In this document: piece after piece, positions 17,440 through 25,425 of the stretch
How positions within the stretch are numbered: the stretch's first letter is position 1
How the letters are laid out: every line of letters starts with the position of its first letter
NCBI GenBank assembly: GCA_029203125.1
Contig: CP119317.1
Coordinates: 1,736,001 to 1,800,000 of the forward strand
Origin: Candidatus Cohnella colombiensis
GTDB taxonomy: Bacteria; Bacillota; Bacilli; Paenibacillales; Paenibacillaceae
Direction: 5' to 3'
DNA length: 64,000 nucleotides
Made by a program: the position numbers and the translations under genes
The notes under the pieces: model-generated
The model's input: only the letters and a program-made list of their open reading frames with translations
What the model was told of the DNA's origin: nothing
The model's database searches: none

Positions 17440-17754
17440 TCAGTCGCAGCTTTGTGAGCTTAATGCGTTTATTCTATCTTTCATTGAAGGGAGATGCGCA
17501 AGGATTTCATTTAAATAGGGCTTGTCATCAAAATTCAATGAATAATAAACCCACTGCCGACGCTTGGTTTCGTTAATAAGGCCACCCGTTTTAAGTTTCT
17601 TTAAGTGCTGACTGACGTTAGGCTGTGTAGTATCCAAGATCTGGACAATGTCACAAACACACATTTCTTGTTCTTTAAGTAGGGCAAGGATGGTCAATCT
17701 ACTCTTGTCGGAGAGGAGTTTAAGGGATTCCAGCATTTCGTCGACATTGGTCAT
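17440..17754 (-). CDS. arsR: Arsenic-responsive repressor ArsR
   Basis: This 104-residue ArsR repressor has the As(III)-binding motif CVCD in the first DNA-binding helix region (Cys32 and Cys34) and the recognition helix TTQPNVSQHLKKLKTGGLI. As(III) binding to these cysteines releases it from DNA. It is the first gene of arsR-arsB-arsC. The ATG at 17754 is preceded by GGAG (AAAGGAGTTAAG). A minus-strand promoter lies upstream. Confidence 0.95.
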   Translation of the reverse strand: MTNVDEMLESLKLLSDKSRLTILALLKEQEMCVCDIVQILDTTQPNVSQHLKKLKTGGLINETKRRQWVYYSLNFDDKPYLNEILAHLPSMKDRINALSSQSCD

Positions 17755-17797
17755 GATAACTTAACTCCTTTCATCGTATCTAATTAAACTAATGCCT

Positions 17798-17825
17798 ATT
17801 ATACACTTTCAATTATATAAGTCAT
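17798..17825 (-). promoter_or_regulatory. Probable promoter of arsRBC
   Basis: On the minus strand ATGACT (17820-17825) and TATAAT (17798-17803) are separated by 16 bases. The -35 box is weak. No clear ArsR dyad was found nearby. Confidence 0.5.
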
Positions 17826-17980
17826 TTGTTATATCAGTGTTAACTTATATCGATAAATCAAAAAACACGACTCAAATTTTTATTGATAATAGAAATAACC
17901 GTACGATATGTATCGCGTGTGGAAATCTGTATGTTATTGTCAGCAATTATTGTGTACACTTGAATCAGGAGGCGATTTAA

Positions 17981-18565
17981 GTGGTAAATAAATCAAGTGA
18001 CTTGCCAGTTATGTCCTTTGCCGATCAACTGTCTTTTGAGAGTTGGCTCTATAGTAATTGTGATACTTCACCCGGCATCCGATTACAGATTGCGAAAAAA
18101 AATTCTGGTGTGGTTACCGTATCTTACGATGAAGCGCTTGAAAGTGCATTGTGTTACGGATGGGTTGACAGCCAGAAGGAAAAGTTTGATGAAAAAATGT
18201 GGGTTCAACGATTTACACCGCGTAGGGCCAATAGCATCTGGTCGAAAGTAAATAAAGACAAAGCAGAGCTTCTCATTACAAATGGAAGAATGAAGCCCTC
18301 TGGGTTCAATGCGATTGAAGTTGCCAAAAAGAATGGTCAATGGGATAAAGCCTACGAATCGCAAAGTATCGCTTCTATACCTGAGGATTTCGCAATTGAA
18401 CTTGAGCGTAATGTCAAAGCTAAGGCATTTTATGATACGTTGAATAGCCAAAATAAATATGCAATCCTGTTCAGAATCCATAATGTCAAGAAGCAAGAAA
18501 CCCGGGCGAAACGAATTCAACAGTTTGTAGCGATGCTTGAAAAAGGTGAAAAAATATATCCCTAA
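17981..18565 (+). CDS. YdeI/OmpD-associated family protein
   Basis: This 194-residue protein begins at GTG 17981 with CAGGAGGC about eight bases upstream. It matches the YdeI family: DQLSFESWLYSN near the N-terminus, YDEALESALCYGWVDSQ in the middle, and the basic RFTPRRANSIWSKVN segment. In other bacteria the family is linked to protection from bacteriocins or antimicrobial peptides, but the mechanism is not established. Its 5' leader and last codons are duplicated at 25426-25493 in a deleted copy. A truncated VOC gene abuts its stop codon. Confidence 0.85.
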   Translation: MVNKSSDLPVMSFADQLSFESWLYSNCDTSPGIRLQIAKKNSGVVTVSYDEALESALCYGWVDSQKEKFDEKMWVQRFTPRRANSIWSKVNKDKAELLITNGRMKPSGFNAIEVAKKNGQWDKAYESQSIASIPEDFAIELERNVKAKAFYDTLNSQNKYAILFRIHNVKKQETRAKRIQQFVAMLEKGEKIYP

Positions 18566-18768
18566 TCAGTCCCGCGCAAATGACGATCGCATTGGCCTTC
18601 GAGAGCCGAGAAAAGGTGGATGAAATCGTGAATACTGCGGTGTCCTTGGGCGGGAAATCGTACGAAGAACCAGAGGATTATGGATTCATGTATCATTGGG
18701 CTTTCGAGGACTTGGACGGCCATATGTGGGCAATCAACTACATAAACACGGATGCAACTCAAGGTTAA
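18566..18768 (+). pseudogene. C-terminal fragment of a VOC (glyoxalase-fold) protein
   Basis: Directly after the ydeI-type stop, about 66 codons encode ISPAQMTIALAFESREKVDE followed by GGKSYEEPEDYGFMYHWAFE and DLDGHMWAINY. This is the C-terminal half of a glyoxalase/bleomycin-resistance-type protein, with the Glu of FEDLDGH as a metal-ligand candidate. The N-terminal half is missing and no ribosome site precedes the ATG at 18580. It is best read as a truncated gene left by a recombination at the ydeI 3' end. Confidence 0.75.
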
Positions 18769-18864
18769 GGATAACGGAGAGCGCACTCATACATATCCCT
18801 AATAAGCGATGAATCAGAGATTAGGAAACTAATTTATTAAGTCATTCTTGATAGGAGAAGTCCT

Positions 18865-19308
18865 ATGAAAGGAATAATCGGAGCCATACTTATTTATGTT
18901 ACCTATATTTTCGCAGGATTAATTATGGATACATATCCATTTAAGAATTATCAAGATATGAGTACTGACGGATCATTAAATTATTTTTTCATTATTAATT
19001 CCATTCTATTTGGGCTTCTATATTTATCTGCAAAAATAATCAATAAATATAAAGGGGTTTCTGGAATCCTTATGTTTATTGCATGGTATCTATTATCTAC
19101 TGTATACGGTATTTTACATATGAAAAAAGAGTTTGACTTATACCATTCAGATGATTGGAGGGGTTTTTTTGGTTGGGAATTTGCATTGTGGGAAGTGAAA
19201 GTGCCAGTTTATATAGGTGTCGCGCAATTAATTTTTATAGTTGGTCATTTCATAATTAAAATTTTCTTGGAATCATGGAATTCTAGAAACAAGTCTAGCA
19301 ACAGATAG
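18865..19308 (+). CDS. Small four-helix membrane protein, unknown
   Basis: This 147-residue hydrophobic protein has about four transmembrane helices (GIIGAILIYVTYIFAGLIMD, FFIINSILFGLLYLSA, ILMFIAWYLLSTVYGI, VAQLIFIVGHFIIKIFL). The start ATG at 18865 has a good GATAGGAGAAG site. AT content is higher than in its neighbours. I do not recognise the family and the neighbours give no functional clue. Confidence 0.7.
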   Translation: MKGIIGAILIYVTYIFAGLIMDTYPFKNYQDMSTDGSLNYFFIINSILFGLLYLSAKIINKYKGVSGILMFIAWYLLSTVYGILHMKKEFDLYHSDDWRGFFGWEFALWEVKVPVYIGVAQLIFIVGHFIIKIFLESWNSRNKSSNR

Positions 19309-19311
19309 AAA

Positions 19312-19638
19312 TTAACTTCTAGGTGCCCAAAGCATGATTGAAACACCGACAACGCAAACAGCGGCACCAATCCAGTCGTATAGATCAGGAGTTCTTTTAT
19401 CGACCAGCCATCCCCATAAAACGGCCAGAACTACGAATACACCGCCATATGCAGCATAGACCCTACCGAAAGAGGGGAAGCTCTGCCAAGTTGGGATAAT
19501 TCCATACAGGATCAGAGTAGCACCACCTACAATTCCATACCAGAAGGGCTTTGATTCTCTCAGCCAAAGCCAAACTAGATAACCCCCACCAATTTCAGCT
19601 ATTCCTGCGATTATGAAAATTATAATCGATAATAACAA
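19312..19638 (-). CDS. YnfA/UPF0060 family membrane protein
   Basis: This 108-residue, four-helix protein has the YnfA family signature: AGIAEIGGGYLVWLWLRE in the first helix, GRVYAAYGGVFVVLAVLWGW in the middle and DWIGAAVCVVGVSIMLWAPR at the end. Fold and length resemble small multidrug resistance exporters, but function is unproven. It lies 16 bases after the MerR regulator gene on the same strand and is probably co-transcribed with it, which hints at a metal or cation role. Confidence 0.9.
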   Translation of the reverse strand: MLLSIIIFIIAGIAEIGGGYLVWLWLRESKPFWYGIVGGATLILYGIIPTWQSFPSFGRVYAAYGGVFVVLAVLWGWLVDKRTPDLYDWIGAAVCVVGVSIMLWAPRS

Positions 19639-19654
19639 TTGTATTTCTCCTTTT

Positions 19655-20050
19655 CTAAGTACAAGTACCCGTATTCTTTATTTTTGTCGCGCATTCTGAC
19701 CAAGTAAGACACTTACAGCTTAAGCCATCATCTAGTATTTGAATCATAGAATTGATCTGCTTTTTTCTCTCCTCAAGCTCAGTGCGTTTATTTCGGGCCA
19801 TTTGTTCCCAATTCACTGATGTAGGCATCGTTTCGAATCCTTCGAGAAGTACCAAGATTTCTTGTATCGTAAAGCCAGTTTGCTGTGCAATCTTAATGAA
19901 ATTGATTCGTTCTACCTGGCTTTCGGCATAACGACGTTGACCTTTTTTTCTCTCAGGAGAGGGAAGTAATCCTGCAGTTTCGTAAAATCGAATCGCGGAT
20001 GCATTAATTCCAACTAGAGCTGCTAGTTGCCCAATACTAAGACTTGTCAA
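19655..20050 (-). CDS. MerR-family metal- or thiol-responsive regulator
   Basis: This 131-residue regulator has an N-terminal MerR helix-turn-helix (MTSLSIGQLAALVGINASAI), a dimerisation helix, and a Cys-bearing C-terminal loop, LSCKCLTWSECATKIK, followed by a last Cys in TGTCT. Cysteines there are typical of metal-sensing MerR members (CueR, ZntR, MerR) and of SoxR-like sensors. It starts at TTG 20050 after AGAGGTGA. It is divergent from a promoter with the 19-base spacer characteristic of MerR targets. The downstream CueP gene suggests copper, but mercury is also possible. Confidence 0.87.
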   Translation of the reverse strand: MTSLSIGQLAALVGINASAIRFYETAGLLPSPERKKGQRRYAESQVERINFIKIAQQTGFTIQEILVLLEGFETMPTSVNWEQMARNKRTELEERKKQINSMIQILDDGLSCKCLTWSECATKIKNTGTCT

Positions 20051-20065
20051 AGTTAATCACCTCTG

Positions 20066-20096
20066 TTGACTTAAAGTTAACTTGAAGTATTATAAT
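20066..20096 (+). promoter_or_regulatory. MerR-type promoter with 19-bp spacer and dyad
   Basis: TTGACT (20066-20071) and TATAAT (20091-20096) are separated by 19 bases. The spacer carries the dyad ACTTAAAGTTAACTTGAAGT. An overlong spacer that the regulator untwists is the known mechanism of MerR-family activation. It drives the Cys-rich protein gene at 20121. Confidence 0.85.
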
Positions 20097-20120
20097 CAAA
20101 ATTATACGAGGGAGGAGGTA

Positions 20121-20369
20121 ATGAAGCAAATGAAAAGAGGAATTGCTGTTCTTGGAATTCTAGGAGCGTGTGCGCTCTGTTGTGCTATACCCTTGATTGG
20201 AGGGGCAGCCGTATTAGGTATTTCTTCTTTCTTTTTGAATCCGTTGGTCATCGCAATATTGGTTCTTTCCTTTATTATTGCAGGAATCGTAATTTATAAG
20301 CCACGTAAAGTAACTGGTTCTTCTTGCATGAAATCAGGATGCAACTGTAACTCCTGCTCGAAAGGGTAA
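20121..20369 (+). CDS. Small Cys-rich two-helix membrane protein, metal transport type
   Basis: This 82-residue protein has the motif GACALCCAIPLIGG in the first transmembrane helix, a second helix, and a C-terminal cysteine cluster SSCMKSGCNCNSCSKG. Vicinal cysteines in a membrane helix plus an exposed cysteine tail recall MerT/MerF-type mercury transporters, although the sequence is not a clear member. I chose ATG 20121, which follows GGGAGGAGGTA and lies downstream of the promoter; upstream codons are not transcribed. It is the first gene under the MerR-type promoter and precedes a VTT-domain protein and CueP. Confidence 0.8.
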   Translation: MKQMKRGIAVLGILGACALCCAIPLIGGAAVLGISSFFLNPLVIAILVLSFIIAGIVIYKPRKVTGSSCMKSGCNCNSCSKG

Positions 20370-20384
20370 CTGATTGTTATACAC

Positions 20385-21140
20385 ATGATGTCAAAAATCG
20401 CACCTATAAACGACTACTTTTTGATAACTGCTCATGAACATTTTTCTCGGCTTCATCGGCTATTTAATTCACAGAATGAAAAGGGGAAAGAAAGGGTTGG
20501 GTTGGCACTATTGAAGAAAATATGGCTTTTCACGGTCTATGCGATTGCTGCATGGTTATTGATTATAAATCGGAAACCCCTTATCGGTTGGATGGAGTCA
20601 GAATCGTATTGGCAACAGAATATTCTAATCGTGCTGATCGGCCTGATTATTGCCATTGTTCCGGCTATACCCTATGGCCTGATGGCAGCTGTATTGGGGG
20701 CTAAATTCGGGCCGGTAACCGGAACAATTCTGAATGTTTTCATCTCAGCCGGGGCAGCTATGATTCTATTTTTGCTCATTCGTCATACTTTTTCAGCAGA
20801 AGGAAGGGCACGGGCGGCCAAGATGAAAGGAATTCGTTATTTGACGGATTACACAGAACGAAATGCTTTTTTTTCTATCTTTTTTGCTCGAACAATTCCA
20901 ATTGTGCCTGCCCAAGCGGTCAACATCTTTGCCGCAGTAACCCAGATTTCATGGGTTCCGTATTTACTCGCAACCGTTCTGGGCAAAATCCCATTTATCG
21001 TCATGGTGACATTGTTGGGAGATCGCTTTTTTCAGAATGCGGATCTTGGACAAATGATGATAATAACAGGACCCTATGGAATTTTCATTATGCTTGTATT
21101 TGCTGGATATCGATTTTTTCAAAAATACCAATCGCGTTGA
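20385..21140 (+). CDS. TVP38/TMEM64 (VTT-domain) membrane protein
   Basis: This 251-residue protein has about six helices and the SNARE-associated/VTT domain signature: VPAIPYGLMAAVLGAKFGPV, RNAFFSIFFARTIPIVPAQA and a GKIPFIVMVTLLGDRF helix. The family is DedA-like and often found in metal resistance operons. It starts 15 bases after the Cys-rich protein gene with a weak ribosome site, implying coupling. About 50 hydrophilic residues precede the first helix. The transported substrate is unknown. Confidence 0.87.
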   Translation: MMSKIAPINDYFLITAHEHFSRLHRLFNSQNEKGKERVGLALLKKIWLFTVYAIAAWLLIINRKPLIGWMESESYWQQNILIVLIGLIIAIVPAIPYGLMAAVLGAKFGPVTGTILNVFISAGAAMILFLLIRHTFSAEGRARAAKMKGIRYLTDYTERNAFFSIFFARTIPIVPAQAVNIFAAVTQISWVPYLLATVLGKIPFIVMVTLLGDRFFQNADLGQMMIITGPYGIFIMLVFAGYRFFQKYQSR

Positions 21141-21261
21141 CGTTACAATGGACGAAACATATATTTCTACTCTAAAGTCTATATATGGAGCTGGAACCAT
21201 AGCGATTTTGGCAGTATCCTAAATGGAGATAAAACGAAAAAGTCTGAAAGGGATGTTTTAA

Positions 21262-21798
21262 ATGAAGAAGAAAACCTGGTTAACCATCATAATGATCGTT
21301 GCATTGATTGCGTCGGGTTTAATTATTATAAACTTCGATAAAACTAAACCGAACTATGCCAACATTAAACAAATCGTTAATGATTATAGTACTGGTAAAA
21401 TAACAAATGAGTCTGCGTCTATCACATCTCAACAACTCATTGTTACCAAGAATAATGGTAAGAAAACAACGTTTGAATTACCTGAGAATGAGTTTTTTGT
21501 TTCTATCGCGCCGTATATTGAAACAACGCATCCATGCGCGATTCACAGCTTAACGGGTTGTCGAGGTGAATTGATAGATAATGAGTTTGATATACAGATT
21601 AAGGATGACAACGGGCAAGTAATCAAGAATGAGAAAATTAAATCTCAATCAAATGGATTTATTGATTTGTGGTTGCCACGCGATCAAACATATCACATCA
21701 CAATTAAATATGATGGGAAAAAAGTTGAATCTCAGATTTCAACATTCAAGGAAGATAATACTTGTATTACGACGATGCAGTTGGAAGAAACTATTTGA
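21262..21798 (+). CDS. cueP: CueP-family copper-binding extracytoplasmic protein
   Basis: This 178-residue protein has an N-terminal signal or anchor helix (TWLTIIMIVALIASGLIIIN) and the CueP core THPCAIHSLTGCRGEL, NGFIDLWLPRDQTYHITI and EDNTCITTMQ. Three cysteines at 92, 100 and 168 have the same spacing (8 and 68) as the copper-binding cysteines I recall for Salmonella CueP (96, 104, 172). CueP stores or delivers copper outside the membrane. Its place after the MerR-controlled genes supports copper as the inducing metal. It starts 121 bases after the VTT gene with a weak ribosome site. Confidence 0.88.
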   Translation: MKKKTWLTIIMIVALIASGLIIINFDKTKPNYANIKQIVNDYSTGKITNESASITSQQLIVTKNNGKKTTFELPENEFFVSIAPYIETTHPCAIHSLTGCRGELIDNEFDIQIKDDNGQVIKNEKIKSQSNGFIDLWLPRDQTYHITIKYDGKKVESQISTFKEDNTCITTMQLEETI

Positions 21799-21954
21799 TA
21801 TTGATATGGACGTTAGCTGGATGATTCTTTGTTGAATGTGAATCGTCAACTGCTATCTTCTTTGACTAGGCAACCTTAACGAATAATCAATCATCTATTC
21901 GATGTCCGCCAACAACAAGTGTTCAGAACAGCGATTATTATCAATAAATAGAAA

Positions 21955-21994
21955 GAAACAGCCACCTAATCTCATTGGTGGCTGTTTCAATTTC
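21955..21994 (+). terminator. Terminator of the MerR-controlled cluster
   Basis: GAAACAGCCACC and GGTGGCTGTTTC form a 12-base stem with a 10-base loop, followed by AATTTCTC. The rest of the stretch from 21799 to 22155 shows no gene I can support. Confidence 0.7.
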
Positions 21995-22155
21995 TCACAA
22001 AACTCTTCAAGAAGTATACTGACTTTTCTAAAGTCATTCACATTAAAGGAAAGAAGTTGGCTCATCAAAGTACGGATGAGGTCTGACTTTTCACTTCTTT
22101 AATAACTTCATCTTAAATCTCATTTGTTATATTGCATAATCTATTTTAAGTTTTC

Positions 22156-22229
22156 ATCAATATTTTTTGATTAATGGATTGCAATGGAAACAAACGCATG
22201 GTAATATAAGTTAATCAAAATAAATTGAT
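22156..22229 (+). promoter_or_regulatory. Promoter and two ArsR-type operators
   Basis: TTGCAA (22179-22184), 17 bases, TAATAT (22202-22207) form a sigma-A promoter. Sites of the form ATCAA-N6-TTGAT occur at 22156-22171 and 22214-22229, bracketing it. A third copy lies at 22626-22641. They fit binding by the ArsR protein encoded at 22253. Confidence 0.72.
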
Positions 22230-22252
22230 TTAAAAGAACGGAGGGAGTCGCT

Positions 22253-22600
22253 ATGATTCCAGAACAACCAGTAATAACGCAAGCCTCATCGCCAGTTGAC
22301 TTCTCAAAATTTGAAGTGAAGTTTAAAGCTCTCTCTGACCAAAAACGACTTCAAATCATGTACTTACTTACACAACGAGGGAACACATGCGTATGCGATC
22401 TTTCCGAACTTATTGAAATGCCGCAATCAAAGCTTTCGTACCATTTAAAAATTTTACTCGATGCAGAGCTCATCAAACGCGAAATTAGAGGCACATGGAG
22501 TTATTACGAACTGAATCAATTCGAAGTAAATAATCTGCTATCTCCTGAGCTTTGTTGCATTTTTCGTAAAGATTCATATTCTTCAGGCGATTGCTGCTGA
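22253..22600 (+). CDS. ArsR-family As(III)-type repressor with Cys-rich tail
   Basis: This 115-residue repressor has CVCD at Cys46/Cys48 in the helix used for As(III) binding by classical ArsR, and the recognition helix MPQSKLSYHLKILLDAELI. Unusually, the C-terminus adds two vicinal pairs, Cys101-Cys102 and Cys114-Cys115 (LCCIF...GDCC), which could form or extend a metalloid site. The ATG follows ACGGAGGGAG. It heads a plus-strand operon with a FAD oxidoreductase and an MFS transporter and is distinct from the arsR at 17440. Confidence 0.92.
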   Translation: MIPEQPVITQASSPVDFSKFEVKFKALSDQKRLQIMYLLTQRGNTCVCDLSELIEMPQSKLSYHLKILLDAELIKREIRGTWSYYELNQFEVNNLLSPELCCIFRKDSYSSGDCC

Positions 22601-22625
22601 AATGCAGCCTTCGTTAGTTTAATAA

Positions 22626-22641
22626 ATCAAAATATTTTGAT
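22626..22641 (+). promoter_or_regulatory. Perfect ArsR-type palindrome between repressor and oxidoreductase genes
   Basis: ATCAAAATATTTTGAT is a perfect 16-base palindrome of the ATCAA-N6-TTGAT type, lying just before the ribosome site of the oxidoreductase gene. It may allow a second repression point within the operon. Confidence 0.7.
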
Positions 22642-22658
22642 ATATGGAGGATACAGTT

Positions 22659-24065
22659 ATGAGTGAATGTTGTAAGTCTTCGGTAAATATGCAAACTACC
22701 ATACAGAACGCGTGCGGATGCGAAGTTCAGGTTTCATCTCCGTTAGATGAGAACAGAAGGTTACCTGTCGCCATTATCGGTGGTGGTCCAGTAGGACTAG
22801 CTGCTGCTGCCCACCTGGTAGCTAAGGGAGAATCATTTGTGCTCTTCGAGGCGGCAAGTCAAGTGGCGGGGAATATCCAACAATGGAGTCACGTTCGTCT
22901 CTTTTCTCCATGGCAGTATAACATTGATAAGGTAGCTAAGAAACTGCTTGAGATACATGGCTGGAAAGCACCCAAAGATACGGATCTCCCAACGGGGGAT
23001 GAACTGGTGAAACAGTATCTTGATCCACTTTCTAAATTACCTCAAATTAAACCTTATGTGCACTATGACGCCAGGGTAGTCGACGTAGGACGTAAAGTTA
23101 TAAACAAACTGAAAACAGCAGGTCGCGATAAGATGCCATTCGTATTGTATGTTGATAAGGCTGGTAAGCGACTCTCTTTCGAAGCAAAAGCCGTAATAGA
23201 TGCTTCTGGAACTTGGTCCAGCCCAAATCCGGCCAATTCCGATGGGATTTGGACAGAAGATGAACTTGCATTGAACAACAAAATCACTTATAGCATACCT
23301 GATGTTTTGGGAAATCAAAGAGAGCGATACGCCAATAAGAAAGTTCTTGTCGTCGGGAGTGGTCACTCCGCCATCAATGCCTTGCTTGATCTTGAACGTC
23401 TACAAGAGCAGGAACCGTCAACGAGCATATTTTGGATAATCCGGAAACCTCAAGTAGAAGATGTATACGGCGGCAAAGAGAATGATAGTCTTCAGGAACG
23501 CGGGGCGCTTGGCATACGTCTTCAAAGGCTCGTGGAATCGGGTAAAGTAGAAGTACAGACCTCTTTCAACATTCAGAGCTTCAAGAATAGTGGGGGACGG
23601 ATCACAGTTATCGGCAGCAAGAATGGGGAAACTCTTCAAATCGAAGGCGTAGATGAAATAATCAGTAATACAGGATCAAGACCAGATCTGAGTTTTCTAA
23701 GAGAAATCAGGATGGACATTGACCCAGCCTTAGAAAGTGTGAACGAACTCGGCCCACTTATCGACCCCAATATCCACAGCTGTGGAACCGTACGGCCGCA
23801 TGGAGAAAAGGAGTTGCGGCAGCCTGAAGCCAACTTTTATATCGTCGGATCTAAAAGCTACGGCCGAGCGCCGACGTTCCTAATGGCTACGGGATACGAG
23901 CAAGTGCGTTCAATCGTTGCAGCGTTAACAGGTGACTGGGAAGCAGCAACGAATATCGAATTGGATTTGCCGGAAACTGGAGTCTGCAGTGTCGATTTGC
24001 AAGATTGTTGCACAAGCGGAACACCTAACAATAACGTTGCCACGAAATCACAATGCTGCGGTTAG
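22659..24065 (+). CDS. FAD/NAD(P)-dependent oxidoreductase, ArsO-like, with CC-rich ends
   Basis: This 468-residue flavoprotein monooxygenase/oxidoreductase has an FAD-binding GGGPVGLAAAAHL motif (about residues 41-53) and a second dinucleotide site VVGSGHSAIN. The ends are unusual: MSECCKSS and ACGCE at the N-terminus, DCCTSG and SQCCG at the C-terminus. ATG 22659 follows TGGAGG; the ATG at 22644 overlaps that site. Flavin-binding proteins called ArsO occur in other arsenic operons with undefined roles. Placement behind an As(III)-type repressor supports a metalloid-related reaction. Activity on arsenic is inference. Confidence 0.82.
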   Translation: MSECCKSSVNMQTTIQNACGCEVQVSSPLDENRRLPVAIIGGGPVGLAAAAHLVAKGESFVLFEAASQVAGNIQQWSHVRLFSPWQYNIDKVAKKLLEIHGWKAPKDTDLPTGDELVKQYLDPLSKLPQIKPYVHYDARVVDVGRKVINKLKTAGRDKMPFVLYVDKAGKRLSFEAKAVIDASGTWSSPNPANSDGIWTEDELALNNKITYSIPDVLGNQRERYANKKVLVVGSGHSAINALLDLERLQEQEPSTSIFWIIRKPQVEDVYGGKENDSLQERGALGIRLQRLVESGKVEVQTSFNIQSFKNSGGRITVIGSKNGETLQIEGVDEIISNTGSRPDLSFLREIRMDIDPALESVNELGPLIDPNIHSCGTVRPHGEKELRQPEANFYIVGSKSYGRAPTFLMATGYEQVRSIVAALTGDWEAATNIELDLPETGVCSVDLQDCCTSGTPNNNVATKSQCCG

Positions 24066-25306
24066 GCCCACATCGTAATAGACAGAATGACAGCCGTCTT
24101 AAGCCAGTAATACTGATGGCACTAATAACGGCTGTCTCTTTATTTGGGGATTCTATGTTGTACATTGTATTGCCGATACATTGGAAAGAAGTCGGGTTGG
24201 TATCACTGGTTGAGGTAGGCATCCTTTTGTCTGCTAATCGATTCATCAGATTACCGCTGAATCCCTTAATTTCAAAGTTGTACACCATTATGAATGTCCG
24301 TAAAGGCTTAACCCTTGCTATCCTAATTGCTGGGTCTACAACATTTTTATATGGATATGCTAAAGGCTTTACCTTTTGGCTAATCCTACGTTGTGTTTGG
24401 GGTTTGGCTTGGTCAATTATTCGACTGGGTTCTAATTATTTGATTCTTGATTTATCAGATAATAATAATAATCGGGGATATTTGATGGGGACTTACAATG
24501 GGCTCTCAAAAATCGGCACCCTAGTCGGGATGTTTGCTGGTGGAATATTCGTTGAATGGTATGGTATTAAGGTCGTAGCTTCTGTTTTTGGAATTGCAAC
24601 ATTTATGATATTACCTGTTATTGCACTTATTCCACGATCTAATAATCAAGCTGCAATTGTGCGGACTTCACTATTTACCTTACCTTTATTAAAGTTGCCA
24701 AAACTTCCAATGATGCTGTTAACCGTATTTCTCGTCATGTTTTATTTAGATAGTATGGTAACGGCAACATTAAGCCATTTGATTGATATTCGACACCCCA
24801 ACACTATTCTTTTTGGCATTGCAATAGGTGCAACTACTGTTGCCGGAATTCTTCAAGCGTTTCGTATATTATGTTCAACTTTCTTATCTCCTTGGATCGG
24901 GAAAAAATCGGATGGAAGAGGACAGAGAATAATTTACTTAATATTGGCTCTATTTCTTTCATCTACATTCTTATCCATCGTACAATTTGATCTTCCCATA
25001 TATATTTGGCTTACTTTTTTGCTTGCACTTTTACTTACATCTTCTGTTCTCATAGTTATTATGGATGCATATATTACGGACGTCATTGAAGGTAAGATGA
25101 GAACAGCCGCCGTGACGACATTTGTAATTGTATCTGATATCGGAGTAGCTTTCGGTCCAGTGTTGGGTTTTATATCTGAACGATCATATGGGATTTCAAC
25201 CACCTACACAATCTCAACAACAGTTTTACTTCTATTATCTATTTTATGGGGAATTGAATGGCTGAGAATGAGATCTAAATCGTTAGCATATTCGAAATCG
25301 ATATAA
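24053..25306 (+). CDS. MFS transporter of the arsenic-type operon
   Basis: This 417-residue major facilitator has about 12 helices, with family segments such as WGLAWSIIRLGSNYLILD and GTYNGLSKIGTLVGMFAGG. It overlaps the 3' end of the oxidoreductase gene by 13 bases, so the two are translationally linked and probably act in sequence: the oxidoreductase makes a product that this permease exports. It is not ArsB, Acr3 or clearly ArsJ (no GAPDH partner is adjacent). The substrate is unknown; an oxidised or organic arsenical is one possibility. Confidence 0.85.
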   Translation: MLRLGPHRNRQNDSRLKPVILMALITAVSLFGDSMLYIVLPIHWKEVGLVSLVEVGILLSANRFIRLPLNPLISKLYTIMNVRKGLTLAILIAGSTTFLYGYAKGFTFWLILRCVWGLAWSIIRLGSNYLILDLSDNNNNRGYLMGTYNGLSKIGTLVGMFAGGIFVEWYGIKVVASVFGIATFMILPVIALIPRSNNQAAIVRTSLFTLPLLKLPKLPMMLLTVFLVMFYLDSMVTATLSHLIDIRHPNTILFGIAIGATTVAGILQAFRILCSTFLSPWIGKKSDGRGQRIIYLILALFLSSTFLSIVQFDLPIYIWLTFLLALLLTSSVLIVIMDAYITDVIEGKMRTAAVTTFVIVSDIGVAFGPVLGFISERSYGISTTYTISTTVLLLLSILWGIEWLRMRSKSLAYSKSI

Positions 25307-25425
25307 ACAAAACGCTATCTTGGTGGGTCCAGGAATGTAGTCGGAAAAGGAGGGATCGCACACGCATACTTATGAATATGGGGCTCTCGTTCCAATATCT
25401 CCGTCAAATATCACTGACTGTAATA

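Noticed and set aside
17755..17980. Classical ArsR operator in front of arsRBC
   Set aside because: AT-rich sequence with several half-sites but no convincing ATCAA-N6-TTGAT dyad like those of the second operon.
20082..20120. TTG start for the Cys-rich membrane protein
   Set aside because: It lies upstream of the TATAAT at 20091-20096, so it would not be transcribed from the MerR-type promoter.
21149..21223. 24-codon frame between the VTT gene and cueP
   Set aside because: Starts at an ATG without a ribosome site and resembles nothing I recognise; probably chance.
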